A stretch of 64,000 nucleotides of DNA, from assembly GCA_037501455.1 (NCBI GenBank), contig CM074857.1, positions 106,797,501 to 106,861,500 of the forward strand, read 5' to 3'. Positions 42,731 through 54,614 of this stretch are shown here, in pieces. The notes below the pieces were generated by a model. That model was not told where the DNA came from and did not search any database. It saw only the letters and a program-made list of their open reading frames with translations. Numbering within the stretch: the first letter of the stretch is position 1; each line of letters begins with the position of its first letter. The stretch comes from Lantana camara. Its lineage: Eukaryota > Streptophyta > Magnoliopsida > Lamiales > Verbenaceae. A program made the translations under genes and the position numbers.

Positions 42731-45700
42731 TCAGGTCCGAAGCGAGGTCTTGAAAAGCTCCAGGTACAACTGTCTCATTTTCTCCTCGGCTTCCCAAGTG
42801 GATTCTTCGAATTTCTGATCATGGGACAAGACTTTCACCAAGGGAATTTGTCGGTTTCTTAATTCTTGCATCTTTCGGTCCAAGACTCTAACCGGATACT
42901 TTTTAATTGTCAAATCCGGCTCTAGTTGCACCTCTTCAACGGGAAGTATAGAAGACTCATCGGGATAATATTTTCGGGGTTGCGAGACATGGAAAACATT
43001 ATGTATCCCGGTCAAGCTCGGTGGTAAATCAAGTTAGTAGGCTACTTTCCCAACTCTTTCAAGAATCTCGAAGGGGCCTAAGTAGCGCGGGTTAGGCTTC
43101 CCGCCTTTACCAATCCGAGCAAACCCATTTCTAGGAGATGCTTTTAGAAAAACCTTATCTCCCATTTCAAATTCTAAGGGTCATCTTCTCTTATCTGCAT
43201 AACTTTTCTGTCGGTCCTGAGCCACCTTTAATCATTGTTTGATCAATTTAACTTTCTCGATGGTATTCTGAATCTCCGCTGGTTTCTTGGCTCTGTCGAG
43301 CTGACCATCCTTGGTCCATCTCCACTCATCAATGTCCCAAAATAAAGGTGATCGGCACTTTCTTCATATAATGCCTCATACAGAGCCATACCAATCGATG
43401 TCTTAAATCTATTATTATCCCACGAGTCTTGATAGTCTAAGGCACAAGCACGAAACATGTCCTCAAGATGTTTTATTAACCTCTCGGATTGTCCATCCGT
43501 TTGTGGGTGAGATGCGGTACTAAATTGGAGCTTTGTACCCATACGCTTCTGTAATTCCTGCCAGAAACTCGTTGTAAACTGTGGATCTCTATCTGAAACA
43601 ATACTGACCGGTACACCATGTAATCTCACAATCGCCTTCTGGTACAATTTGGCTAACTTAGGCACTTTATCGGACATCCGGACTTTGAGAAAATGGGCCG
43701 ACTTAGAGAGCCGATCAATTATGACCCAAATCCCATCGAAACCTCTTTTGGTCCTTGGAAAGCCGGACACAAAGTCCATCGTCACTTGCTCCCACTTCCA
43801 TTCGGGAATTGGAAGTGGTTGGAGAGTTCCTCCCGATTTTTGGTGTTCAGCTTTCACCACATGGCATGTTCGGCACCTTCTTACAAAATTAGCAACATCT
43901 CTTTTCATGTCATTCCACCAATACAAAGTCCTTAGATCTCTATACATCTTAGAAGTACCGGGATGTACCGTATAAGCCGATCGATGTGCTTCATCAAGAA
44001 CCAACTGTTTAAGCTCCTCCGGAACACAAACCCGAGCCTTAAACTGAAATAAACCCGAATCATCAAACCCGAACTTAGTCTCTGGATCGATCCTTGCCTT
44101 GGCCACTAATCTCTGAATTTTCATATCATTAGATTGAGCTTCAATCAACCTTTGTTTCAAATCCGATTGAACAGAAATATTTGCTAAGCGAGACTCTGAA
44201 ACCAAAAATACCGAACCCTGTCTGCTAGAACCCGCTTCCAAACTTGAAACACTAGCTTTTCTGCTCAAAGCATCCGCAACCACATTAGCTTTACCCGGAT
44301 GGTATTGAATTCTGCAATCATAGTCTTCAAGTAGCTCAACCCAACGCTTTTGCCTCACGTTTAAATCTTTCTGAGTAAACAAATACTTAAGACTTTGGTG
44401 GCCAGTGAACACCTCAAAAGTAACTCCGTAGAGGTAATAACGCCATTTCATCAAAGCAAAAACAACCGCAACAAGTTTCAAATCATAAGTGGGATAGTTC
44501 TTCTCGTGGTCTTTTAACTTTCTAGAAGCGTAGGCTACTACCTTGCCATTCTGCATCAACACACAACCGAGACCTTCCTTTGATGCATCGGTGTAAACTG
44601 AGTAGCCTTCGTAACCCTCAGGTAGGGTTAAAACCAGCGCATAGGTCAATCTTTTCTTAAGAGTTTGAAAACTCTTCTCACACGCCTCGTCTCACTCGAA
44701 CTTAGCCTCTTTCTTTGTTAACCGAGTCAACGGGGAGGCCATCTTCGAGTAGTCTTTCACAAAGCGCCTACAGTACCCTGCTAACCCTAGAAAACTTCTC
44801 ACTTCAGAGGCATTCTTCGGCTGTTTCCATAGCATGACTGTTTCTATTTTCGCCTGGTCCACTTCCACACCTTTCCCCGAAATAAAGTGACCCAAAAAAG
44901 AAACTCGATCTATCCAGAATTCACACTTGCTGAATTTGGCAAACAGTCTATGCTCTTGAAGCGTTGATAATACCGTCCTCAAATGCTGCACATGTTTTTC
45001 CACGGACCTCGAATACACCAGAATATCATCTATAAAGATGACCACGAATTTATAGAGGTAAGGCTGGAATATTCGGTGCATCATATCCATAAATGCGGTT
45101 GGGGCATTAGTAAGGCCAAAAGCATAACCACGAACTCGAAGTGCCCATAACAAGTGTTGAAACCCGTCTTTGGTATGTTTTCCTCCCGGATACGCAACTG
45201 ATAATACCCTTGCCTCAAATCCGACTTGGAATAAACAAACGAACCCTAAAGAAGATCAAACAACTCTTCAATATGAGAAAGTGGGTATTTATTTTTAAAC
45301 GTTAATCGGTTCAGCACACGGTAGTCAATACACATCCGCAATGTCCCGTCTTTCTTCTTTACAAACAGGACAGGAGCTCCCCACGGAGAAGTGCTCGGGC
45401 GAACGTAACCTCACTCTAAGAGCTCGTCAAGTTGTGCTTTCAACTCCTTCAACTCTGCTGGAGCCATCCTATAAAGAGATTTCGCATAAGGTTCTGCTCC
45501 GGGATAGAGATCAATTACAAATTTAACGTTCCGATCCGGAGGTAAAGATCCCAAATTCTCCGGGAAAGACATCGGGAAACTCCTTCACGATCTTCGTCTC
45601 CTCGAGATTGGCCTGATCTTTCAATTTATTCAAACGACAGGCCATGTAGCCCGTCACACCGTCCCGGAACAATTTTCTTGCTTCCATAAAGGAAATAAAT

Positions 45701-47168
45701 GGACAGGTCTTCAACCTCTAACCCGAGAACACCGTAGAACCCAAAGTCACCTTCTTAGCAAAACAATCCATCTTTGCTCGGTGTCGAAACAATCAGTCCA
45801 TCCCTAAAATCACCCCATACCTCTTCATAGGCATCTCAATCAAATCTGTCGAATACTCTTGACCTTCAACAACAACCGGGCACCCACGGAAAACACGGTT
45901 CGTTACCAAACTTCCCCCCGAGTGGGGAACTAACCACAAAAGAATCGTCAAGGCAAGCAACAGGCAAAGAAAGAGTAGGAATAAATCGGGAAGCAGTACA
46001 AGAATGCGTTGCTCCCAGATCAAATAATACATGCAATGGAATGTCATGAATGCTAACAGTACCTTCCACGACGGCATTTACATCCACTTGAGCATCCTCT
46101 TCTTCGCCTTCAAGTGCATAGGCCCTTGCTTGGATAGGAGCTCTCAGAGGAATAGCATTAAGGGGTTGAGGATTCTTCTTCTTAGGACAAGCGTTGATCA
46201 TGTGACCGGGCTCACCACAACCATAGCATCTTCTCAATTTCTTTCTACACGTCGCCTCGGTATGATTAGGACCTTTGCAATAAGAGCATTCAATTGGCAC
46301 CGGTAAAGCAGGTACCACAGCCTGTCCCTGAGGTCAGGGCTTCTTATTGAAAATGTTAGAACCTTTGGGCTTGAAGACCAGAGGCCTACTTTGAGAAACA
46401 GGCCTCTTACCCAAATAAGAGCTAGAACCCGAACCCTGCCCCGAAAGAAAAATCGGGGGGCTTCAACCTTAATTTCTGAGCTTCAACTTTCAAAGCCTTT
46501 CTAGTAGCTTTCTCCTAAGTATCAACGGTGGTGGCTTGTAAAGTTTCTTGAATCTTCCTTCTCAAACCATGAAAAAAACTTCGGGCTTTCAAGGATTCAA
46601 CATCGATAATATGTGTGGCATAGGGAGCCAACCTCTTGAACTCAAGAATATATTCTTCAATGGCTCTGGTTCCTTGCTTTAAATCAGAAAATTCTTGGAG
46701 CCTTCTTTCGTGAGCACTTGGAGGGATATACTTGTTGTGGAACTCCCTCACGAAATTCTCCCAGTTGAATTCCTCCCCACTTCTTTCCAATCTATACCTC
46801 ATTGCTTTCAACCATCTTACGATCGGACCTTGAATGAATCAATCTGTACATATAGCTTTCTCTTGAGAAGGAGCCGGATAAATTTCCCAAATTCCAATAA
46901 TTTCGAATAGCCACTCCTCTGCTTTAATGTCATCTCCCCCAAGCCACTTAGGAGGGTTATTGTTTCGAAATTCACGATATACGGGTGTAACATGTCCCTC
47001 TTGGCCTTCCCCTTATAGGTATTGGTTGCGCTGATTTTGTTGAAGTTGATTCAGAAGGGCTTGCACAATGTTTTCAGCATTTAGTGGCGGTGGTGGTGGT
47101 GGTGATTGTGGAGGGGGTTGATTAAGATCTGGGGTCTACTCTCTATCCATTCTCCTTCGTGAAGGCAT
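42731..47168 (-). pseudogene. M1 gag-pol polyprotein, degenerate
   Basis: Gag begins at 47168 (MPSRRRMDRE, then a stop) and continues to GLRRKIQETLQATTVDT. Two zinc knuckles, CSYCKGPNHTEATC and CYGCGEPGHMINAC, lie near 46190-46290. The protease motif DLGATHS is near 46000. RT with FIDDILVYS is near 45040. RNase H starts near 44610. The integrase has VSDRDPQF and HPQTDGQSER near 43480-43590. The chromodomain (DRKMQELRNRQIPLVKVLS to LYLELF) is at 42740-42900. Several stops and frameshifts separate these blocks. The domain order and chromodomain place it with Tekay-like chromoviruses. N1 gag is closely related. Confidence 0.85.
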
Positions 47169-47353
47169 CCTGAAAATCACAAATCAGGAAATATTGATGC
47201 ATGGGGTTCAGTACATGTTCATGAAAGCAATGTATACAAATTTAAACAATTAATTCACATAAATGTATAAATGAATGCAAATAATCACGTAACCCTAAGC
47301 CGAACGACCTAGACAGACCCGACACGACTCTAGAGCTCCGGTTTTACAATCGA

Positions 47354-47367
47354 GAGCTCTGATACCA
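47354..47367 (-). other. M1 primer binding site
   Basis: The minus strand reads TGGTATCAGAGCTC, separated from the LTR end by TCCTTAAG exactly as in N1. Confidence 0.8.
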
Positions 47368-47375
47368 CTTAAGGA

Positions 47376-47821
47376 TGTAGCACCCCGAACGTAGGGCACC
47401 ACATCCCCCGCACTGGAGTCCAACACGTGTAGTGGAATGGAGACTCCGTACACGCATCGAACAATAGCGAATGGGTGAGAAACAAAACTCACACTCTAGC
47501 TAGGCTGCCTAACCCTCAATCAGAGTGCATACCAAATAATTATAAAGCGGAAGTGATAAGCAAATCATACCAAATTCCCAAGATCGACATATACACATAA
47601 AAATAGATTCATACTAACAAAACAAAAGCATGTTAGATTCGTATACAATGTACAATGCCCAACCTGGGCCAAAATAATCTAAGTGTCAAGTAATCCCAAG
47701 TTCTCAAGATAAAAATTCATAATACAAGATTTCATAATTCACAAGTGCTAGATAAACCACTACAAATGCGAGAATGAAGACCTGAGCTAAGACACAAGTG
47801 ACACTCAAAAGACAAACCTGC
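47376..47821 (-). repeat. M1 5' LTR, truncated (446 bp)
   Basis: It matches the end of the LTR up to about 47815. It then switches to C2 gag-leader sequence at ACCTGCAAATC, with short homology (ACCTG, AAA) between LTR and gag leader at the junction. Confidence 0.8.
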
Positions 47822-47834
47822 AAATCAAACGAAT

Positions 47835-48966
47835 ATGTCAACCCCAATAGAAAACAATCCAACTCTAACCAACCCAGATCTATCAATAGAACTAGCAAAC
47901 CTACTGAGCAACAACAACAACCAATCCATAATGCCCAATTCAGATAATTTGTTCATTGTAGTAAAATTAAACAGTGACAACTATCTGGTATGGGCACGAT
48001 TAATGATGATGGCAATCGGAGGCCGTGGCGGCCGATCACACCTAACCGGGATCCCACCGGCCTCGAAGGAAACCGACCCCAAGTTCGATCAATCGGAAGA
48101 AGTTGATCAGAGCATTTTTACCTAGATAATCCAAAATATTGAATCCAACCTTCTCAACAACGTCCTGCAATACCCGACGATGAAGGCGTTATGGGATGGA
48201 CTCACCACTACTTACAGCAGCGGCGGTGACACACTTTAGCTTTTCGATTTACATCGAAGGTCTAATACTCAACGACAGGGATAGGATAGCTTGGAAGATT
48301 TCTGGGGAAAACTCTAAACCATTTGGATGGCCATTGACAGAAACAGCTGAATCCCATGAAGTGTCCTGACGATATCACAATTTTTAATAAAATCACTCAA
48401 GAACAATGCCTGTATCAGTTTTTTACAGGAATAGATGAGAAATTTGAAGTCATTCGAAGGGATATAATGAAGCAAGAGCCAAAGCCGATGGTAGAGGCGA
48501 CATATGCCACCGCGAGGAGAGAAGCCGCTCATCTCTAGATCCTCAAAACGGTAGCTGGCAGCAATGAGTGCCTCCACAACACACGACACTGGTGCTGCAC
48601 TGGTAGCAAAGAAAGGGAAAAACAACAGGGGATCTGGGCGCTCAGAAGGCGCTGGCCGGTTCGACGGCGGCAGTCGCTAGTCATCACTGAGCGAGGACAA
48701 GTCCGGTCTGGTTTGCAGTCACTGTGGCAAGCCAAAACACACCACAGAGCAGTGCTTTGAGATTATCGAGTACCCAGACTGGTGGGAAGGACTCCAGAAG
48801 TCTGGCAATGTAGGGCAGGCGGCGAAAACCAACAACCACCGGGCACACCTTGCCATTGGTGACGGGGTTGCCGAAAGGGAACAAGGAGCCACCATCGGCA
48901 TCGTCGGAGGAGACGCCACAGCAGCGGCGGCAGGAGTTAACCAAGCACACTTCGCCAGCGGAGGAG
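47835..48966 (+). pseudogene. C2 gag, copy B
   Basis: It starts MSTPIENNPTLTNPDLSIEL and contains KLNSDNYLVWARLMMMAIG, typical copia gag. The first stop (48123-48125) replaces a codon in SIFT*IIQN. Later parts (ITQEQCLYQFFTGIDEKFEV; the zinc-knuckle region near 48715) are in shifting frames. It keeps the segment that copy A lacks, and ends at the same gypsy insertion point, ACGGA. So copies A and B are products of a duplication that happened after the gypsy insertion, or of unequal recombination between two such alleles. Confidence 0.75.
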
Positions 48967-48971
48967 ACGGA

Positions 48972-51900
48972 TGTAGCACCCCGAACGTAGGGCACCACAG
49001 CCCCCGCACTAGAACCCAACACGTGTAGTGGAATGGAGACTTCGTACGGACATCGAAAAATAGCGAACGGGTGACAAACAAAACTCACACTATAGCTAGG
49101 CAGCCTAACCCTCAATCAGAGTGCATACCAAATAATTATAAAGTGGAAGCGATAAGCAAATCATACCAAATTCGCAAGATCAACATATACACATCAAAAT
49201 AGATCCATACTAACAAAACGAAAGCATGTTAGATTCGTATACAATGTACAATGCCTAACCCGGGCCAAAATAATCTAAGTGTCAAGTAATCCCAAGTTCT
49301 CAAGATCAGAATTCAAAATACAAGATTTCATAATTCACAAGTGCTAGATAAACCACTACAAATGGGAGAATGAAGACCCGAGCAAAGACACAAGTGAAAC
49401 TCAGAAGACAAACTTGTCGGCTAGCTCAAATCTGACGATACCTGCAACTCAAAGAAGGGAAAAAGAAGGAAACAACAACGAGGGTTAGTCCTAGTGACTA
49501 GTGAGGGGCTAACACACGCACCCATAATACGTATATAGCAAAGCACTTATCAAAATCATAAAAAGATCTATAAATCGGGATTTGGTTTTTGCAAGCCAAA
49601 GAATTTTCCCGTGATAGTATATATGTATACTTAAAAGAAGTTTAAGGCCATAGGCCAAAATGACAAGTTTTAGGTAATTAAGAATCCATCACCGTTTTAT
49701 AGATCATGCAAATTCACACGGCCCGGCGAGTACGACTCAATCCTCTAACTCGTCTTAATCAAGCATAATCATAATCAAACATAAATCAGAAACCATCCTT
49801 TCTCTGGGTGATAGAAGGGTTGACGGCCCTAACTATTGATCAAATTCACACGAGACAAGGTTTAATCACTTCCTTGAAACCTTCAGCGGTTGCTTCGACT
49901 GGCTCAAGAGAAACGCCCTTCCTCAACCTCCTAAGGTAAGGCGATACTCTCAAAGGAAAGTGTTGATGGAAGAGCTAGGCGATCCCTCGGCCATCCCGAT
50001 ATACCATACCACTCTCCGGGGCCCAAATCATAGTTCAAAATCATATTTTCCAACAAAGCTTATCTTTCAAAGGCCAAAACTCGCTTACACACACACATGT
50101 ATCAAAGGGTTTCAAATCAAACGCAAAATAAATTATATACATATACAAAACGTTTTTAAAGTCTTAAAACAAATGGGACAAGCCCTCAAAGTACATATCA
50201 TACACGTATTTAACGTATAATATTCATAACTCGCATGCAGGATTCAAATCAATTAGGGTTTTAGGTCGTTATAACTAAAAGAACAAAACCTCACCTTCCG
50301 AACGTGTAGTGGTCACAAAAAAAAATGAACCGGATGCCTAAGGAGCAACCTCGTCGTCAATGGGAGGGTCAACTGGACAAAACAAAAAAGAACGGATACT
50401 CTTAGACTCAAAATGTACCATTTAGATGCTCGAAAAATACGTATGCATGTATATGATGCAAATGATATGAAATGAATTCATATTTAAATCATACAAGGTC
50501 ACATTTTACATGTTAGGTCATATTTCACAAATAAGGGTATAAAACAGGCTATAAATTCATAACATAAAGCTTAACACATAATATAACATGTTAACATAAT
50601 ATACGAGTCATAAACGAACCATATAAAGCAAGAAAACACAAAGAAAATGAAAGAAATATACACACATGCATGCAGGGTGGGTCGCGGCCACTACCCAAAT
50701 CCTTCACAATTCGGTCGCGGTCGCGACCCTCAACTCGAAGTTGGGCTCAAAAACAGTAGCAGCCTCTACCATAAATGACCTATAAATGGTCACGGCCTTG
50801 ACCTGTAGCCTGCACAACTCGAAATTCAGCCAAAAATGGGTCGCGGCCACTACTAAATTTACACTAAAAACGATCATGGTCGCGTCCTCGTGCGACAGAA
50901 GGGGAAAAACGAATTTTCAGGCCAAAATCTCCAACAAAACTCAAATAAATTCATGCTATATCCAAGTTAACACAAAGTAGGATGATAATATGGCAAGAAC
51001 TCATCAATTTCATGCAAAATCCAAGCTAAACATGAAGATACATATGTATGAAATGCAAGAGATTCATACATGTTTATTCTTTCATGAAAAACTTCAGAAT
51101 TTTCAAATGATATCCAATGATTCCTCAACTTCCATGTAAAATTAGTCCATACACTGATTCTAGAATGCCTTAAGATCAATTAGGATGCATAACTTCCAAG
51201 AAATCCACAAGAGATCACCTAAATTCATCAAAATGTAGCAAAACCCTTAATATTCACTATATTGATCAAAACATGCTCATTCTTCCACCAATTTCAGTAA
51301 ATAAGGAGTCTAAACAAATAAGAGAAGAAGTAGAATGCAATTCCATGCTTACCTATCTAAAATGGAGGAATTTGATGAGGATTTGAGCTCAAAAGTGTGA
51401 AAAGTGAATAGTATGTTTTTTCCCTTCTCTTGTATCTCAGGTTTGGCAGAAAATTCTCTCTTTTACCTTAATCTTGGATGAAATGGGAGGAAATTGGCTG
51501 AAAGGATATTAAGTTGGGAGAGTGTGGGGCCAAGTTTCACTTTATTTGGTTAAGTATAGCTAAAAGAGTGAATAAGGGTCGATTTTGCACGCGAGGCTCA
51601 TTTCGGTCAAAATTAGAGGATCCAAATAAGCTTATAAAAATATGAGGCTAGGTTTATTCAACCTAAATCATCAATACGAGTTCAACGGAGGTGACAGAAT
51701 TCAAATCCAAATTCCCGAGCTCAAGTTATGCTTCCCGGAACCCAAGGTGCGCTAAATGCCCTTTAGCCCCCTTTAGGTCCCGTCTCCCAAAATAAAATAA
51801 AAAGACAAGATAAACAAGTCAAAAACATAAAACGAGCATACGAACAAGTTCATAACTCACGTAATTCACTTATATCAAATATTCGCAAAAATCGAAATTA

Positions 51901-52077
51901 AATTCGGATATAAATAGAGCAAATTCAAGAACATAAAAGCATAAACGTTCAAAATCGAATTCATACTTAATCAAATAAATTCAAATAATCACATTAACAT
52001 TTAAATATTACGTAATTATTTAGTTAAATTGCGCACATTAAGGTATACCTGAAAGTCCGAAAAACTGGGATATTACA
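48972..52077 (-). repeat. M1-family LTR in gag copy B (solo LTR, 3106 bp)
   Basis: It runs from TGTAGCACCCC to GATATTACA on plus. The flanks are ACGGA (48967-48971) and GTGGA (52078-52082), which differ from GCGGA at one or two bases. No internal region is attached. The dyad cluster is at 50675-50890. On the minus strand a donor (GTAAGC, near 51352) and an acceptor (TTGAGTTGCAG, near 49442) would bound a 1.9-kb leader intron containing the cluster. Confidence 0.8.
50675..50890. promoter_or_regulatory. GGTCGC/GCGACC dyad cluster in the solo LTR
   Basis: It includes GGTCGCGGTCGCGACC (about 50713-50728) and further copies (GGTCGCGGCCACTA, GATCATGGTCGCG). It corresponds position by position to 41278-41490. 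Confidence 0.6.
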
Positions 52078-54609
52078 GTGGAAGTGGAGTAAGAGAGACA
52101 AACAGCGGCGGCTTCTCATAAGGTATAGGGTTTGGGTCCCCAAACCCTAGTTTGTCTTCTTATATTAAGCATAAATTGCATAATACCCCCTATATTTTCG
52201 ATAAATTACAGATAGGTCCTCATACTCTTGATATTTTGGGTTTCACATTCAAACTAAAACCCACCGAGTTACACACTGGATCTTTTACTGTGGAGCGGCG
52301 AATTCTATAACTGTTGACCCGGTAGATATTCTTGATCCCACGGATCCGAGATAATCCCATATTTTGACTGCAAATGAGGATAGGATTTTGGTCGAAAAAG
52401 AAGGCCTCGTTTCTATTTCTCCAAATCTAAAATTGAGAAATTACCTTTATATCCCTTCTTTACCTTGCCAATTAGTGTATGTGAGTCAATTGACGAAAGA
52501 ATTGAATTGTGTGGTTCCCATATATCCTCATTTTTGCATATTGCAGGACATTCATACAAAGGAGATCATTGGGCATGGTACTGAGCGTGGTGGGTTATAT
52601 TATGTTTACGAAGTCGAAAACCAATCCAAAGCTCTTCTTTCACAAGGAACGGGAAACACACAACTCTGGCTCTGGCATCGGCGACTCGGACATCCCTCAC
52701 TTGGGTATTTGAAGATGTTATTTCATTCTCTTTTTCAGAACAGTTAGTATTTGGATTTGTCGTGTCAAATGAGCTTTGCTACTAAAAGTCATAGAACTTC
52801 ATTCAAACCGAATAATACTGGAGTTGAGCCTGTTTTTTCGTTGGTATATTCAGATGTTTGGGGACCAGCCCCTGTGACTAATTAGAACCAATTTTGGTAC
52901 TTTGTGTTGTTTATTGACGATTATTCTCGCATGACATGGGTGTATTTTTGCGTCATAAATCTGAAGTGTTTGGGACTTTTGTAGCTATCTTTAATATGCT
53001 GCAAACACACTTTGATCAAAAAATCAGAGTACTCCGATCAGATAATGGACGAGAGTATGTTAATCAAGACATGCACAACTTTTTCCAGAGACACGGCGTT
53101 ATCCACCAAATCTCTTGCCCCAATACCCCTCAATAAAACGGGGTAGCTGAACGAAAAAATCGGACCATAGAGGACCCGTGCTTTTCTCACTGAAGAAAAT
53201 GTCCTAAAATATTTTTAGCCTGAAGCAGTTAGCACCGCAGTCTACTTAACCAACAGACTGCCCACAAAAATCCTGGCCCATAAGACACCACTGTCAGTTC
53301 TTCAAATCCAAACTGAAGTACCATCGTATCTCACTTTACTACCTCGGATCTTTGGGTGAACGGTCTTCGTTTATGTACCAAAGTCTGACCGGACCAAGTT
53401 AGATGTTTGTGCGGAGCAATGTGTCTTCATGGGATATGCCCCCGTCAGAAGGGGCACCGCTGTTACAAGCCCAGAACCAGATGGTTTCTTGTCACCATGG
53501 ACTGCAATTTGTAGAAACGGAGTATTTCTATTTATCCCATCACAGTGATCAGGGGGAGATTTATAGTGATAGATCTCTGAGCTGGTTGAGCTATATTGAT
53601 CTGGTTGATCCTACACTACCTACACCTGAAGAATCTGAAGAACTCAGTACCACACCCACGCCCAGTGATCCTTCTCCGAATGATCTCCAAAATGAGGTAA
53701 CTAAACCTTCTCCACTTCCTATTGTCATTTGTAACAATATTGATGTACCAAATACCCCTGATGTTGTGACTGAGAATACAGCAAGCCACAAATACAGTCT
53801 GCCACAGAGAAGCACTAGAGGGATACGTCCGTAGAGGTATTCACCTGACCATACGTCTCGATCCACCAAGTACCCTATAGGGAATATGATCAGGGGGAGT
53901 CTGTCACATATAGCAAAGGTATTCTTAAGCAGTCTCTACAGAGAGGAGGTTCCTAGAACCGTACACGAAGCCAAACAGAATGAGAAATCGGAGAAAGCCA
54001 TGAAAGTTGAAATGGAGGCATTAGTGAAGAATGGGACATGGGAGAAATGTAATTTACCCGAGGGAAAGAGATCGGTTGGTTGTAGATGGGTCTTCACAAT
54101 TAAACATAAAGTTTATGACTCCGTGGAAAGATATAAGGCCCGACTGGTCGCGAAAGGGTACACTCAGATGTTCGGGGATTGACTATTCTGAGACTTTCTC
54201 ACCAGTGGCGAAACTTGACACGGTTCGAGTGTTGTCATCCGTAGCAGCCAATAAAGATTGGCCACTTCATCAGTTTGACGTAAAAAATACTTTTCTGCAT
54301 GGTGATTTGAATGAGGTCTACATGGAACCCCCACCGGGATTCACAAAAGAGTTTGGCCAGAATGAGGTATGCAGACTTCGGAAAGCTCTGTACGGACTCA
54401 AGCAATCACCATAGGCATGTTTGGCAGGTTCACATTGGCTATGCAGCACCACGGATACATGCAAAGCAACTCTGATCACACCCTGTTCCTAAAGAAACGA
54501 GGAGATTGATCACGTGTTTGATCATATATGTCAATGACATGATTATAACAGGCAGTGATAAGGACGAGATGGTAAACCTTAAGAAAAATCTGTTCAGAGA
54601 ATTCAAAAT
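52078..54609 (+). pseudogene. C2 pol, first part (integrase and RT)
   Basis: The pre-integrase motif LWLWHRRLGHPS is near 52670. The integrase core has YSDVWGPAP, RSDNGREYVNQD and VAERKNR (about 52848-53160), with stops between. RT has RYKARLVAKGYTQ (54130) and QFDVKNTFLHGDLNEVYMEP (54270). The usual YVDD appears as YVND near 54528, so a catalytic aspartate is lost. The sequence is then interrupted by S1 at 54614. Stops and frameshifts are frequent. Confidence 0.8.
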
Positions 54610-54614
54610 GAAAG

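Larger units (their letters stand above)
39576..47821 (-). mobile_element. M1: chromodomain-type (Tekay-like) Ty3/gypsy element in C2
   Basis: The left (3') LTR is 39576-42702, the internal region 42703-47375, and the right (5') LTR is cut to 47376-47821, where a second copy of C2 gag begins. The left flank GCGGA (39571-39575) resembles GTGGA after the solo LTR at 52078, consistent with one original target duplication. Confidence 0.85.

Noticed and set aside
40565..50220. Identical 86-codon ORFs at 40565-40825 and 49960-50220
   Set aside because: They are identical because both lie in near-identical M1-family LTRs. They have no domain and are antisense to the LTR.
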